Shown: piece by piece, positions 1 through 6,440 of the stretch | Layout: each line of letters starts with the position of its first letter | Numbering within the stretch: the stretch's first letter is position 1 | Source: CAZVEV01 sp964625865 | Lineage (GTDB): Bacteria > Planctomycetota > Phycisphaerae > SM23-33 | Direction: 5' to 3' | DNA: 11,016 nt | Assembly: GCA_964625865.1 (NCBI GenBank) | Contig: CAZVEV010000206.1 | Coordinates: forward strand, 1 to 11,016 | The notes under the pieces: model-generated | What the model saw: the letters and a program-made list of their open reading frames with translations, nothing else | What the model was told of the DNA's origin: nothing | Databases searched by the model: none | Made by a program: the position numbers and the translations under genes

Positions 1-10
1 TCAGCGGCCG

Positions 11-37
11 AGGGCGGCCAGGGGCGTTGGCCGCCCT
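11..37. terminator. GC-rich hairpin downstream of the CPBP protease gene
   Basis: A perfect 10-bp inverted repeat (arms AGGGCGGCCA at 11-20 and TGGCCGCCCT at 28-37, 7-nt loop) lies about 43 bases past the stop of the minus-strand gene at 80-832. It is a plausible transcript end for that gene. No T-run follows on either strand, so it is not a textbook intrinsic terminator. The rest of 1-79 shows no supportable gene. Confidence 0.4.
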
Positions 38-79
38 TGGCCGGGGTGCCGGCGGCAAGTCGTACGAGGTCTTCGTCTC

Positions 80-832
80 TCAACCTTCAACCGTCGTTGC
101 CAGCACCGCGACGTAGTAGAGGTTCCACGTCACGTGGGCGCCGACGGCGATGCCGAACCCGCGCGTCGCGTAGATCAGGCCGAGGCACATCCCGGCTGCG
201 GCGCGCCAGGTGAAGTCGCCCCAGTTAAACGCAACGCCCCCCGCCTCCGGCGACCAGGAGAAGTGATACAGGCTGAACGCCAGCGAACTGGCGACCAGCA
301 CGATCAGCATGACCCAGTCCTTCTGTTTGCGGATTTCGAACACGTTGACCACGGCCCACGTGACCAGGCCGAGGAAGATCAGGCGGAAGACGAATTCCTC
401 GTAGACCCCCGCCCCGACTGCCTGCAGGGCGCTGATCGTGGAGGTCTGGTCCCACGCGCCCAGGTGGCCGCTCGCGCTGAGCAACATGCTGCAGAGGTAG
501 TTGATCGCCAGCAGCGGCGCCGCCCAGAGCAGCGACTCGACGACCATCCCCGCCAGCACGCCGGCCCGCACGTCCCACCGGTCGCGACGCACGGTATGCT
601 GCACCAGCAGCGCCGCGGCCACCAGCAGGGGGGGCAGGTACCAGGCCGTCGAGCCGAACACGCCCAGGATCCGCGCCAGGTCGCGGGTGGCGAACAGCGG
701 GGCCTCGGCCGATGCGGATCCGCCGTGAAACACCAGCAGCAGCGGCGCCACCAACAGCAGACTGTTGACCGGCCTCAACGTCCGCCACCGATAACTGTCG
801 CGCTCAGAACGATAGTAACCCGAAGACACCAT
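80..832 (-). CDS. CPBP-family intramembrane metalloprotease
   Basis: A 250-residue multi-pass membrane protein with the three CPBP/Abi (type II CAAX protease) signature motifs in order. They are EExxxR at 145-150 (EEFVFR), FxxxH at 186-190 (FSLYH) and HxxxN at 233-237 (HVTWN). In the family these residues sit inside the membrane and coordinate the catalytic metal and water. Hydrophobic segments lie near 23-36, 63-77, 90-118, 147-165, 173-189 and 211-241. Family members process prenylated proteins or peptides or give bacteriocin self-immunity; the substrate here cannot be told. The ATG at 832 is the only reasonable start, with no clear Shine-Dalgarno sequence, but a TATAAT lies immediately upstream. 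The gene begins 34 bases after the ComEA-like gene ends, so it may be read both from its own promoter and by readthrough. Confidence 0.85.
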   Translation of the reverse strand: MVSSGYYRSERDSYRWRTLRPVNSLLLVAPLLLVFHGGSASAEAPLFATRDLARILGVFGSTAWYLPPLLVAAALLVQHTVRRDRWDVRAGVLAGMVVESLLWAAPLLAINYLCSMLLSASGHLGAWDQTSTISALQAVGAGVYEEFVFRLIFLGLVTWAVVNVFEIRKQKDWVMLIVLVASSLAFSLYHFSWSPEAGGVAFNWGDFTWRAAAGMCLGLIYATRGFGIAVGAHVTWNLYYVAVLATTVEG

Positions 833-838
833 CGCCGA

Positions 839-844
839 ATTATA
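839..844 (-). promoter_or_regulatory. Consensus -10 box abutting the CPBP protease start codon
   Basis: On the minus strand the exact hexamer TATAAT occupies 844-839. Seven bases past its end is position 832, the A of the ATG, so transcription from it would give a leaderless or nearly leaderless mRNA. No good -35 box is visible about 17 bases upstream (GCGCGG there). The call rests on the -10 and its position only. Confidence 0.4.
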
Positions 845-866
845 GCGACTTGCCCTCCGCTCCGCG

Positions 867-1265
867 CTACTCGTCGAACGTCAGGTGGGGCCCGAGGCGT
901 TGGGCGGTTTTGGGGCCGACGCCTCGGACGCGGTGCTGGAGGTCGTCGAGGTCGGTGAATGGGCCGCCGGCGGCCGGCTCAGTGGCGGCGGGCCGGCGGG
1001 CGGCGATGATGGCGCGGGCCAGGATCGGGCCTATTCGGGGCAGGCGGCGCAGCGAGGCCGCTGTCGCGGTGTTGGGGTTGATCAGCTCGCGCGCGGCGGC
1101 GGCGCGGTGAGTCAGGCCTCGCGGGGTCGGGCCCAGGTCGCGGGTGTGCAGCAGGGCGCGGGCGCCGAGGGCGGCGGCGGCCAGAGTGGCCAGGACGATC
1201 AGGACGGCGAGGTTCCCGCGTCGCCAGCCGAGGTCGTATCGTCTGGCCGGCGGGGGGGGGGTCAT
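867..1265 (-). CDS. ComEA-like helix-hairpin-helix protein with N-terminal membrane anchor
   Basis: A 132-residue protein with a short basic N terminus, one transmembrane segment at about 18-36, a linker, and a ComEA-type (HhH)2 region. That region opens with INPNTATAASL (62-72), continues with LPRIGP (75-80) and AIIAAR, then PFTDLDDL (102-109) and a second hairpin RGVGPKT (114-120). This matches the ComEA signature 'IN-N-A---L--LPGIG---A--I---R---G-F---DL--V-GIG-K'. The family binds double-stranded DNA without sequence specificity, in competence or in less defined roles. The ATG at 1265 is preferred because it forms an ATGA overlap with the stop of the upstream gene and is preceded by GGGAAAAGGAA; a longer frame upstream runs inside the GH10-like gene. 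The coding sequence starts ATGA followed by ten consecutive C. A DNA-uptake role is not established because no other com genes are in view. Confidence 0.8.
   Translation of the reverse strand: MTPPPPARRYDLGWRRGNLAVLIVLATLAAAALGARALLHTRDLGPTPRGLTHRAAAARELINPNTATAASLRRLPRIGPILARAIIAARRPAATEPAAGGPFTDLDDLQHRVRGVGPKTAQRLGPHLTFDE
1252..1261. repeat. Ten-base homopolymer at the start of the ComEA-like gene
   Basis: Ten consecutive G on the plus strand (ten C on the coding strand) lie directly after the ATGA of the ComEA-like gene. They encode part of its T-P-P-P-P N terminus. A tract of this length at codons 2-5 is prone to slippage, and a one-base change would shift the whole reading frame. Confidence 0.9.
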
Positions 1266-2770
1266 TTCCTTTTCCCGTTGGCCATCATGGAGGCCTTGAA
1301 GTTTCGCAGTTCCTTGAACGCGAGCTTCGGTTCCATGTCGTTTCGGCACAGTCCGCCGTGGGGGATGTAGTGGCCCTCGTAGTCGGCCAGGTCGCGCCAG
1401 CACATCGTCTCGACGAACGGCTTGGAGATGCCGATCCGGCAGAACGCCTGGAGCCACTCGGCCTGCAGGCGCTGGGACCACTGGGCGTGCCACGCCCCGC
1501 CCTGGTCGGGCGGATTCTTGCCGCCCCAGGCGTCCCAGGCGTCGGCGGTGATGTCTGAGGGGACCTGGCAGGCGGTGATGTGCAGCGGCTTGCCGAACCC
1601 CACGAACTCATCCAGCAGGGCGCTGATCTGGAGCAGGTCGCGGACGTACAGCCCGTCGACGGGCACGCCCATGCACATCCGCAGGCCGAACGCGTCGAAC
1701 TTGATCCCGCTCTGGACGGCCATGTCCGCGTACAACAGCGGCGGGATGGTTCGCTGGTTGCGGGCGTAGTACTCGCCCCAGGGCATGACCAGTTCGATGA
1801 TGACCTTCGACCGCGGGGCGAGCTTCTTGACCAGCAGGCAGCTCATGCGCGTCAGTTCCATCAGTTGCTCGAAGCTGAGATTGAAGCTGTTGTGCGCGTG
1901 GATGCCCGAGACGACCTTCCAGAGGTGGACCTTGTTCTGGTAGCGGCTGACGACGTGCTGGACGTGCTCGTAGATCAGGTCGCGCAGCGACTCGTAGTCG
2001 TTTTCCCAGATGTAGAGCCACTCGGGCAGGTCGGCCGGGTCGAAACTGACCAGGGGCCCGCCGGCGATGGGCTTACGCGTGTCGGTGGCCCACTGGACCC
2101 AGGCGTCGATCTGGCCGTACTGGTACTCGCGTTCTCGCGGTTCGGTTTGCTTCCAGAGTGTGGGGATGGCGATGAAGTCGAACGTGCTCCGGAGGCGTTC
2201 GGTATAGCGCTCGTCGAGGCTCAGCAGGTCGACCATGCAGCCGAGGTTGGTCTTGGCCCCGCCGGAGGAATTTCGTCGCCGGTTGAGGAAGATATCGGCG
2301 TGGAACAGGGAGATCTTCTCGCCCAGCGTGATCGCCTCGTCCAGCGCCTGGTCGGCCAGCTTCGACGCCTCGGCGGGCGTGTCGGCCTTCAGCGCCGCCA
2401 CGAAGTCGCGGCGCGCCTGGGCGAACTGTTCGTTCAGTTCGGTCGCCTCGGGATAGTCGAACAGGCCCCAGTCCTCGCGTTTCTGGATGATGCGCAGCAT
2501 CAGGGCGCGGACCAGTTCGAGGTTCAGCAGGTAGGGTTCCCGTCGGTCGGGCAGGCGCGTGGTGGTCAGCAGGTACTTTCCCGCCGACGCGGTTTCCCAC
2601 ATCAGCGCGAGCCCGCAGGCGCCGGCGGCGTGCTTGATACACGTAACCTGCGAATCCGTGGCCGCGATGTCGGCACGAACAGGAATCGCGTCCATCCCGA
2701 AAACATACGCCCCAGCCAAGTCGACCGAATCGGCCGGCTCACCGTCTCGATATACGTCAAAACGCAGCAT
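1262..2770 (-). CDS. GH10-fold (xylanase-like) protein lacking catalytic glutamates
   Basis: A 502-residue protein without a signal peptide. Residues 1 to about 160 are an N-terminal domain I do not recognise by name. Residues about 190-495 follow the glycoside hydrolase family 10 barrel: KPIAGGPLVSFDPADLPEWL (233-252; GH10 'GHTLVWHSQ-P-WL'), WKVVSG (284-289; GH10 'WDVVNE'), FDAFGLRMCM (358-367; GH10 'DGIGMQSH'), LHITACQ (396-402; GH10 'ITELD'), the W458 region and GGLCRNDMEPKLAF (472-485). The acid/base Glu is replaced by Gly289, the nucleophile by Ala400, and the HTLVWH and QxH residues of the -1 subsite are also lost. Xylanase activity is therefore unlikely; a binding or structural role is inference. 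The start at 2770 has AGAAGGG just upstream. Its stop overlaps the ComEA-like start, so the two genes are probably cotranscribed. Confidence 0.75.
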   Translation of the reverse strand: MLRFDVYRDGEPADSVDLAGAYVFGMDAIPVRADIAATDSQVTCIKHAAGACGLALMWETASAGKYLLTTTRLPDRREPYLLNLELVRALMLRIIQKREDWGLFDYPEATELNEQFAQARRDFVAALKADTPAEASKLADQALDEAITLGEKISLFHADIFLNRRRNSSGGAKTNLGCMVDLLSLDERYTERLRSTFDFIAIPTLWKQTEPREREYQYGQIDAWVQWATDTRKPIAGGPLVSFDPADLPEWLYIWENDYESLRDLIYEHVQHVVSRYQNKVHLWKVVSGIHAHNSFNLSFEQLMELTRMSCLLVKKLAPRSKVIIELVMPWGEYYARNQRTIPPLLYADMAVQSGIKFDAFGLRMCMGVPVDGLYVRDLLQISALLDEFVGFGKPLHITACQVPSDITADAWDAWGGKNPPDQGGAWHAQWSQRLQAEWLQAFCRIGISKPFVETMCWRDLADYEGHYIPHGGLCRNDMEPKLAFKELRNFKASMMANGKRK

Positions 2771-2856
2771 AAGCCCTTCTTTATGATAGATATAAACCGT
2801 ATGATGCCGGTGGGGGTCGCCGCGGGGCCAACCTTTTGCTCACACTGCTTGCCTTC

Positions 2857-2884
2857 ATGGTACCGATCCCCGGTCCGATGTCAA
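2857..2884 (-). promoter_or_regulatory. Sigma70-type promoter for the GH10-like / ComEA-like unit
   Basis: On the minus strand an exact TTGACA (2884-2879) is followed after 16 bases by TACCAT (2862-2857; four of six matches to TATAAT). It lies between the phosphofructokinase stop and the GH10-like start, correctly oriented, giving a leader of about 80 nt. This is the best -35 box I found in the window. Confidence 0.5.
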
Positions 2885-2908
2885 GAGTGTCCCCGAGACC
2901 GGTGAGAT

Positions 2909-4171
2909 CTATCCGGTCAGTTTGTCCACCATGTGTTTTTCCAGGCGGGCGTAGACGGGCAGGCCGTCGGGGCCCATGTCGATCTCGGCCCGCCCGGCGA
3001 TGAGTGGCAAGGCGTAGTCGCCGAACGCCTCGGTTATCCCCGTGCCGTCGGCGTTGATGAACTCCGGCGGGAGGGTCTTCTCGCCGTTGGCGACGTGCTC
3101 GAGGTCGACCAGGCCCGTCGTGCAGCCGTAGGCCCCTCCGGCGTCCGTGCGGACCAGCGACACCATCTTGCCGCTGACTCCCGCCGCCGCCGCCTCGACT
3201 GCCGCGCGGCCCGCCATGTACGCCTCGGCTACGTCGGTCGCCGACGCGAAGTGCATCGACGCCCGTTGAACCGTCCCGAGCAGGTTGGTGCGGCCCTTGA
3301 CGCCCACGTCGGCCTCGATGATCGCCCGCACCGCCTCGCCGGCCCCGCCGAGCTGGGTATGGCCGAAGCTGTCTTCGACGAAGGCCCCGCCGGCGTCGGC
3401 GAGGTAGAGGCCGTCCGGCGTCTTGATGCCCTCCCCGCAGGTAATGAAGCACCCGCCGTTGCGGGCGAGGCACTGGGTGACGTCCTCGACGAACTTGGCG
3501 CGGACGAAGGGGACTTCCGGCATGAGGATGATGTGCGGGGCCTCGCCCTCGCCTCGCCTTGCCAAACCGGTCGCCGCGGCGATCCAGCCGGAGTTGCGAC
3601 CCATCACCTCGTGCACCGTGCACGTGTCGTGCGTCCAGAGGGCCTCGGTGTCCCGCCCGGCTTCCATCACCGTGACGGCCCCGTACTTGGCCACCGAGCC
3701 GTACCCGGGACAGTGATCCGTACCCACCAGATCGTTGTCGATGGTCTTCGGCACGCCGATGGCGGTCATCTCGTAGTCGACCTCTCGCGCCAGGGCCCCG
3801 AGCTTGGCTGCGGTGTCCATCGAGTCGTTTCCGCCGATGTAGAAGAAGTGTCGGATCTCGTGGGCCCGGAAGACCTCCAGGATCCGCTCGTAGTCGCTGC
3901 GATCGGACTCCAGGGACCTGAGCTTATGGCGACAACTCCCTAACGCGCTGCTGGGACTGCGCTTAAGGCGGTCAATCTCGGCGGGATCCTCCCTGGACAG
4001 GTCGAACATCTCCTCGTTCAGCACGCCCAGAATGCCGTTCAGCGCGCCATAGACGCCCGTAAAGACGTCCGGATATTCCAGGGCGGTCTGAATCACGCCG
4101 CAGGCGCTGGCGTTGATGACGGCTGTGGGGCCGCCCGACTGGGCGACGATGGCCTTGCCCTTAATGCTCAT
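2909..4171 (-). CDS. pfp: Diphosphate-dependent 6-phosphofructokinase
   Basis: A 420-residue PFK-family enzyme phosphorylating fructose 6-phosphate to the 1,6-bisphosphate in glycolysis. With PPi as donor the reaction is reversible. Motifs in order: QSGGPTAVIN (11-20) at the phosphate-binding N terminus, YIGGNDSMDT (111-120), the catalytic PKTIDNDL (141-148), MGRNSGW (190-196) for sugar-phosphate contact, and CGEGIKT. Two established donor determinants point to PPi rather than ATP. Asp116 stands where ATP enzymes have the Gly of GGDGS, and Lys142 where they have the Gly of PGTIDND. Asn115 replaces the usual first Asp of GGDD. The start at 4171 follows GGAACGAG. It is transcribed from its own promoter, with the GH10-like gene 138 bases downstream under a separate promoter. 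Donor use is inferred from residues, not measured. Confidence 0.9.
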   Translation of the reverse strand: MSIKGKAIVAQSGGPTAVINASACGVIQTALEYPDVFTGVYGALNGILGVLNEEMFDLSREDPAEIDRLKRSPSSALGSCRHKLRSLESDRSDYERILEVFRAHEIRHFFYIGGNDSMDTAAKLGALAREVDYEMTAIGVPKTIDNDLVGTDHCPGYGSVAKYGAVTVMEAGRDTEALWTHDTCTVHEVMGRNSGWIAAATGLARRGEGEAPHIILMPEVPFVRAKFVEDVTQCLARNGGCFITCGEGIKTPDGLYLADAGGAFVEDSFGHTQLGGAGEAVRAIIEADVGVKGRTNLLGTVQRASMHFASATDVAEAYMAGRAAVEAAAAGVSGKMVSLVRTDAGGAYGCTTGLVDLEHVANGEKTLPPEFINADGTGITEAFGDYALPLIAGRAEIDMGPDGLPVYARLEKHMVDKLTG

Positions 4172-4213
4172 GTCTCGTTCCGCAGCCTCCCGGCCCCATG
4201 CCGGGCGAGGCCC

Positions 4214-4249
4214 GCGAGGGCATTATACGGGCCCCTCGCAGGGGGGCAA
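4214..4249 (-). promoter_or_regulatory. Promoter of the phosphofructokinase gene, with the -10 inside an inverted repeat
   Basis: On the minus strand TTGCCC (4249-4244; four of six) and an exact TATAAT (4227-4222) are 16 bases apart and would start RNA about 45 nt before the ATG at 4171. The -10 lies in the 12-nt centre of a 7-bp inverted repeat, GCGAGGG (4214-4220) and CCCTCGC (4233-4239). This could be an operator for a dimeric repressor or simply a hairpin. Confidence 0.5.
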
Positions 4250-4283
4250 CGATCAAGGCGTGCCGGGGACCGAGGCTGGCGCG

Positions 4284-4297
4284 CGGGGCAAGCCCCG
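4284..4297. repeat. Small GC hairpin between divergent genes
   Basis: CGGGGC at 4284-4289 and GCCCCG at 4292-4297 form a tight hairpin in the 265-bp divergent spacer between the phosphofructokinase and GGDEF genes. It is followed by an imperfect palindrome, AACC...GGTT, near 4303-4319. No convincing plus-strand promoter for the GGDEF gene was found in 4250-4436. Confidence 0.35.
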
Positions 4298-4436
4298 CCG
4301 CTAACCGTATCGTATGGTTCCATCAGGCCGGATCACCGGGGGACCGGTGTGGATATCGGCTTGGGCGCGGACGATGTGCGCTGGCGAATCGTGGGCGATG
4401 GTAACAGAGGCGCAGGCCTCACCGGCGGAGAACTCG

Positions 4437-5519
4437 ATGCACGACAGGCCTCAGCGAATCCTGTTGATGTGTGAAGACCGTTCAGAGGCGGCCGCCCGGA
4501 CCGGTCAACTGGCGCTGGCCGGATGGGACGTCACGACGGTCGCCGACCAGATCGACGCCTTTACCGCCGTCAAGCATCACGAAGTGGACGTGGTGCTGCT
4601 TCATCTTCCCGTTGACGACATGGCCGACATGGACCTGGCGCACGTGCTTCGTCGCGTCTCGGCCCCGACGTACCTGCCGGTCGTGGTCCTGGTCGAGACC
4701 CCCGCCGAGGAACGCTACTGCCGCTTCCTCGACAGCGGGGCCGACGACGTGATCTCCGAACGCACCGGCGCCGCGGAGATGATTGCCCGCATCGGCGCCC
4801 TGCTGCGGATCAAGTCGCTCCACGACGCGCTGTCGCAGTCGCAGGCGGCATTGAAGGACGCCTTGGCGCGGGAGCGCGAGTTGCTGGTCAAGCTGCAGGC
4901 CGACAACCGCGAGCTGCAGGCCCTGGCGACCACCGACCCGCTGACGCGCGTCCAGAACGTGCGCTCGTTCAACGACATCCTCGCCCACGAGTTCAAGATC
5001 GCCAAACGATACGCCAGGCCCCTGAGCATCCTGATGCTCGACGTGGACCACTTCAAGGTCGTCAACGACACGCACGGCCATCCCTCGGGCGACTACGTGC
5101 TGAAGGAGCTGGCCGTCATCCTCAAGCAGTCGGTCCGCGAGTCGGACGTGGTGGCCCGCACGGGGGGCGAGGAGTTCAGCGTCATTCTCCCGCAGGCCGG
5201 GCCCGACCAGGCCGCCCAGTTCGCCGAACGCATCCGCCAGCACGTCCGCACCAGGCGGTTCGAAGTCTACGGCGAGAACATCCACGCGACGATCTCGATC
5301 GGGTCGGCCAGCCATCCCGCCGACGCCGAGATCGTCGAGGCGCCCATGCTGGTCTACTTCGCCGACCAGGCGCTGCTGACGGCCAAGGAGACCGGGCGCG
5401 ACCGGGTGGTGGCGGTTGCGGACCTGGAGATGCAGGTCCGCCAGCGACTTCGCAGGCAGTATCTGTCGCGGCCGCAGGAGGGCCGCGAGGAGGAGGTCGA
5501 GGCCGCGCGGCGCGAGTAG
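4437..5519 (+). CDS. Pseudo-receiver / GGDEF diguanylate cyclase
   Basis: A 360-residue cytoplasmic protein. Residues 6-125 have the alternating strand/helix pattern of a CheY-like receiver, ending in GADDVIS. However, the phosphoacceptor position reads LLHLP with His56 in place of Asp, and the switch Lys is Glu108 (ISER for the usual ISKP). Residues about 126-166 form a likely coiled coil. The GGDEF domain spans about 166-326: TDPLT (166-170), LDVDHFKVVND (201-211), GHPSGD (214-219) and GGEEF (243-247), an intact active site for making c-di-GMP from two GTP. RESD (234-237), five residues before GGEEF, fits the RxxD product-inhibition site. A charged tail follows. The ATG at 4437 is chosen because GGCGGAG lies six bases upstream; the frame is open back to 4314 but without recognisable sequence. 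It converges with the DNA glycosylase gene. Confidence 0.88.
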   Translation: MHDRPQRILLMCEDRSEAAARTGQLALAGWDVTTVADQIDAFTAVKHHEVDVVLLHLPVDDMADMDLAHVLRRVSAPTYLPVVVLVETPAEERYCRFLDSGADDVISERTGAAEMIARIGALLRIKSLHDALSQSQAALKDALARERELLVKLQADNRELQALATTDPLTRVQNVRSFNDILAHEFKIAKRYARPLSILMLDVDHFKVVNDTHGHPSGDYVLKELAVILKQSVRESDVVARTGGEEFSVILPQAGPDQAAQFAERIRQHVRTRRFEVYGENIHATISIGSASHPADAEIVEAPMLVYFADQALLTAKETGRDRVVAVADLEMQVRQRLRRQYLSRPQEGREEEVEAARRE

Positions 5520-5547
5520 CGGCGAGCGAGCGACCACGCCAACAGGC

Positions 5548-5634
5548 GGGTGCCGTGATTTGACGCGAAGCGGCAACCACGTATCGCCGGACCGCCCCAA
5601 CGTGGTTGCCGCTTCGCGTCAAGCCACGCCACCC
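5548..5634. repeat. Large palindromic element 1 (35-nt arms)
   Basis: The arms are 5548-5582 and 5600-5634 around a 17-nt loop. The inner 23 bp (5560-5582 with 5600-5622) are perfect complements, and the outer 12 positions carry three mismatches, so 32 of 35 pair. It lies between the convergent GGDEF and glycosylase stops and could terminate both transcripts. Its arm shares GGTGCC at the outer end and ACGCG-N-AGCGG in the core, with the same 8-base spacing, with the palindrome at 6348-6440. That points to one repeat family rather than two unrelated terminators. Confidence 0.85.
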
Positions 5635-5637
5635 CGA

Positions 5638-6300
5638 TTACGGGGTCTCGTGATCGAACGGGGCGAGGGGACAGTCGTCGCATCGGGGGCTTGCGGGTCT
5701 GCAGAAGTGCTTTCCGACGGCGACGAGTTGGGCGTGGTAGTCGTTCCACAGGGGCGCTCGGCGGGGCAGGGAGCGTTCGAAGAGGGCCTTGACGTCGTCG
5801 TAGCGGTCGTCCGGGGCGATCAGGCGGTGGCGTCGCAGTATGCGACAGGTGTAGGCGTCGACGACGAAGCTGGGGGCCCCCGCGGCGTACAGGACGATGC
5901 TGTCGGCAGTCTCCGGGCCGATGCCGTTGACACTCAGCAGGTCCTCCCGCAGCGCCGCAGCCGGGCGGGCGAGGAAGCCCTCGACAGCGTCGAAGCCCGC
6001 GCCACGCACGTGGGCGATGAAGTGCTTCAGGCGACGGGCCTTGACGTTGAAGTACCCCGCCGGACGGATCAGCTCGGCCAGCGCGTCGGCGGGTATCTCG
6101 TCCAGGGCCACCACGCTCATCGCGGCGGCGGCCTGCAGGTTCGCGATGGCCCTCTCGACGTTCGTCCAGTTGGTGTTCTGGGTGAGGATGGCCCCCACAC
6201 AGATCTCCAGCGGGGTCTCGCCCGGCCACCAGTGCTGGTGACCGAAGTGCGCCCGCATCGCGCGGTACATCGACGTCAGCAGTTCGCCGGTGGCATCCAT
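5638..6300 (-). CDS. Endonuclease III-like DNA glycosylase (HhH-GPD, MagIII/COG2231 type)
   Basis: A 220-residue base-excision-repair glycosylase. ILTQNTNWTNVERAI (38-52) is the hallmark of the endonuclease III-related branch that includes 3-methyladenine glycosylases. The helix-hairpin-helix is LSVNGIGPETAD (122-133), and the catalytic Asp is D148 in FVVDAY. The Schiff-base Lys of bifunctional endonuclease III (GVGRKT) is replaced by Glu130, so this should be a monofunctional glycosylase without lyase activity. The C terminus has Cys200-X6-Cys207-X2-Cys210, but the fourth cluster Cys is absent and the protein ends ten residues later, so a standard [4Fe-4S] cluster is doubtful. The ATG at 6300 lacks a Shine-Dalgarno sequence but has TATACT just upstream. 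The base specificity cannot be read from sequence. Confidence 0.85.
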   Translation of the reverse strand: MDATGELLTSMYRAMRAHFGHQHWWPGETPLEICVGAILTQNTNWTNVERAIANLQAAAAMSVVALDEIPADALAELIRPAGYFNVKARRLKHFIAHVRGAGFDAVEGFLARPAAALREDLLSVNGIGPETADSIVLYAAGAPSFVVDAYTCRILRRHRLIAPDDRYDDVKALFERSLPRRAPLWNDYHAQLVAVGKHFCRPASPRCDDCPLAPFDHETP

Positions 6301-6308
6301 GGCCGGTC

Positions 6309-6314
6309 AGTATA
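6309..6314 (-). promoter_or_regulatory. -10 box just upstream of the DNA glycosylase start
   Basis: On the minus strand TATACT (five of six) occupies 6314-6309. RNA would begin about 6300-6302, at or within two bases of the ATG, implying a leaderless mRNA; no ribosome binding site is visible. The -35 region (TTCCCC at 6338-6333, 18-bp spacing) is weak. Confidence 0.35.
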
Positions 6315-6347
6315 TCCGCGCCGGGCCGACGGGGGGAAGACCGCTCT

Positions 6348-6440
6348 GGTGCCACGGTCCTACGCGCAGCGGAGGGCCGTGCAAGACAGAAACTGATGCG
6401 CAACAGCACGGCCCTCCGCTGCGCGTAAGACCGTGGCACC
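6348..6440. repeat. Large palindromic element 2 (35-nt arms)
   Basis: The arms 6348-6382 and 6406-6440 pair at 34 of 35 positions around a 23-nt loop. Outer ends are GGTGCC and GGCACC. The core ACGCGCAGCGG recalls ACGCGAAGCGG of the element at 5548-5634. On the plus strand GGGGGTTTTT follows at 6441-6450, so the RNA could end there as an intrinsic terminator. Yet the element lies in the 322-bp divergent spacer 6301-6622 with no plus-strand gene entering it, so a terminator role is not the obvious reason for its presence. Confidence 0.88.

Noticed and set aside
1580..2905. A 441-codon open frame on the plus strand opposite the GH10-like gene
   Set aside because: It is the antisense shadow of a GC-rich gene: it has low-complexity V/D/R/Q content and no domain motifs, while the minus-strand frame has clear GH10 landmarks, a ribosome binding site and a promoter.
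2897..2918. A 6-bp inverted repeat overlapping the phosphofructokinase stop codon as terminator
   Set aside because: The stem is short with a 10-nt loop, partly coding, and has no T-run; it is too weak to call.
4314..4436. A longer N terminus for the GGDEF protein from ATG 4314
   Set aside because: The extension has no recognisable sequence, and the ATG at 4437 has a well-placed GGCGGAG directly before the receiver fold.
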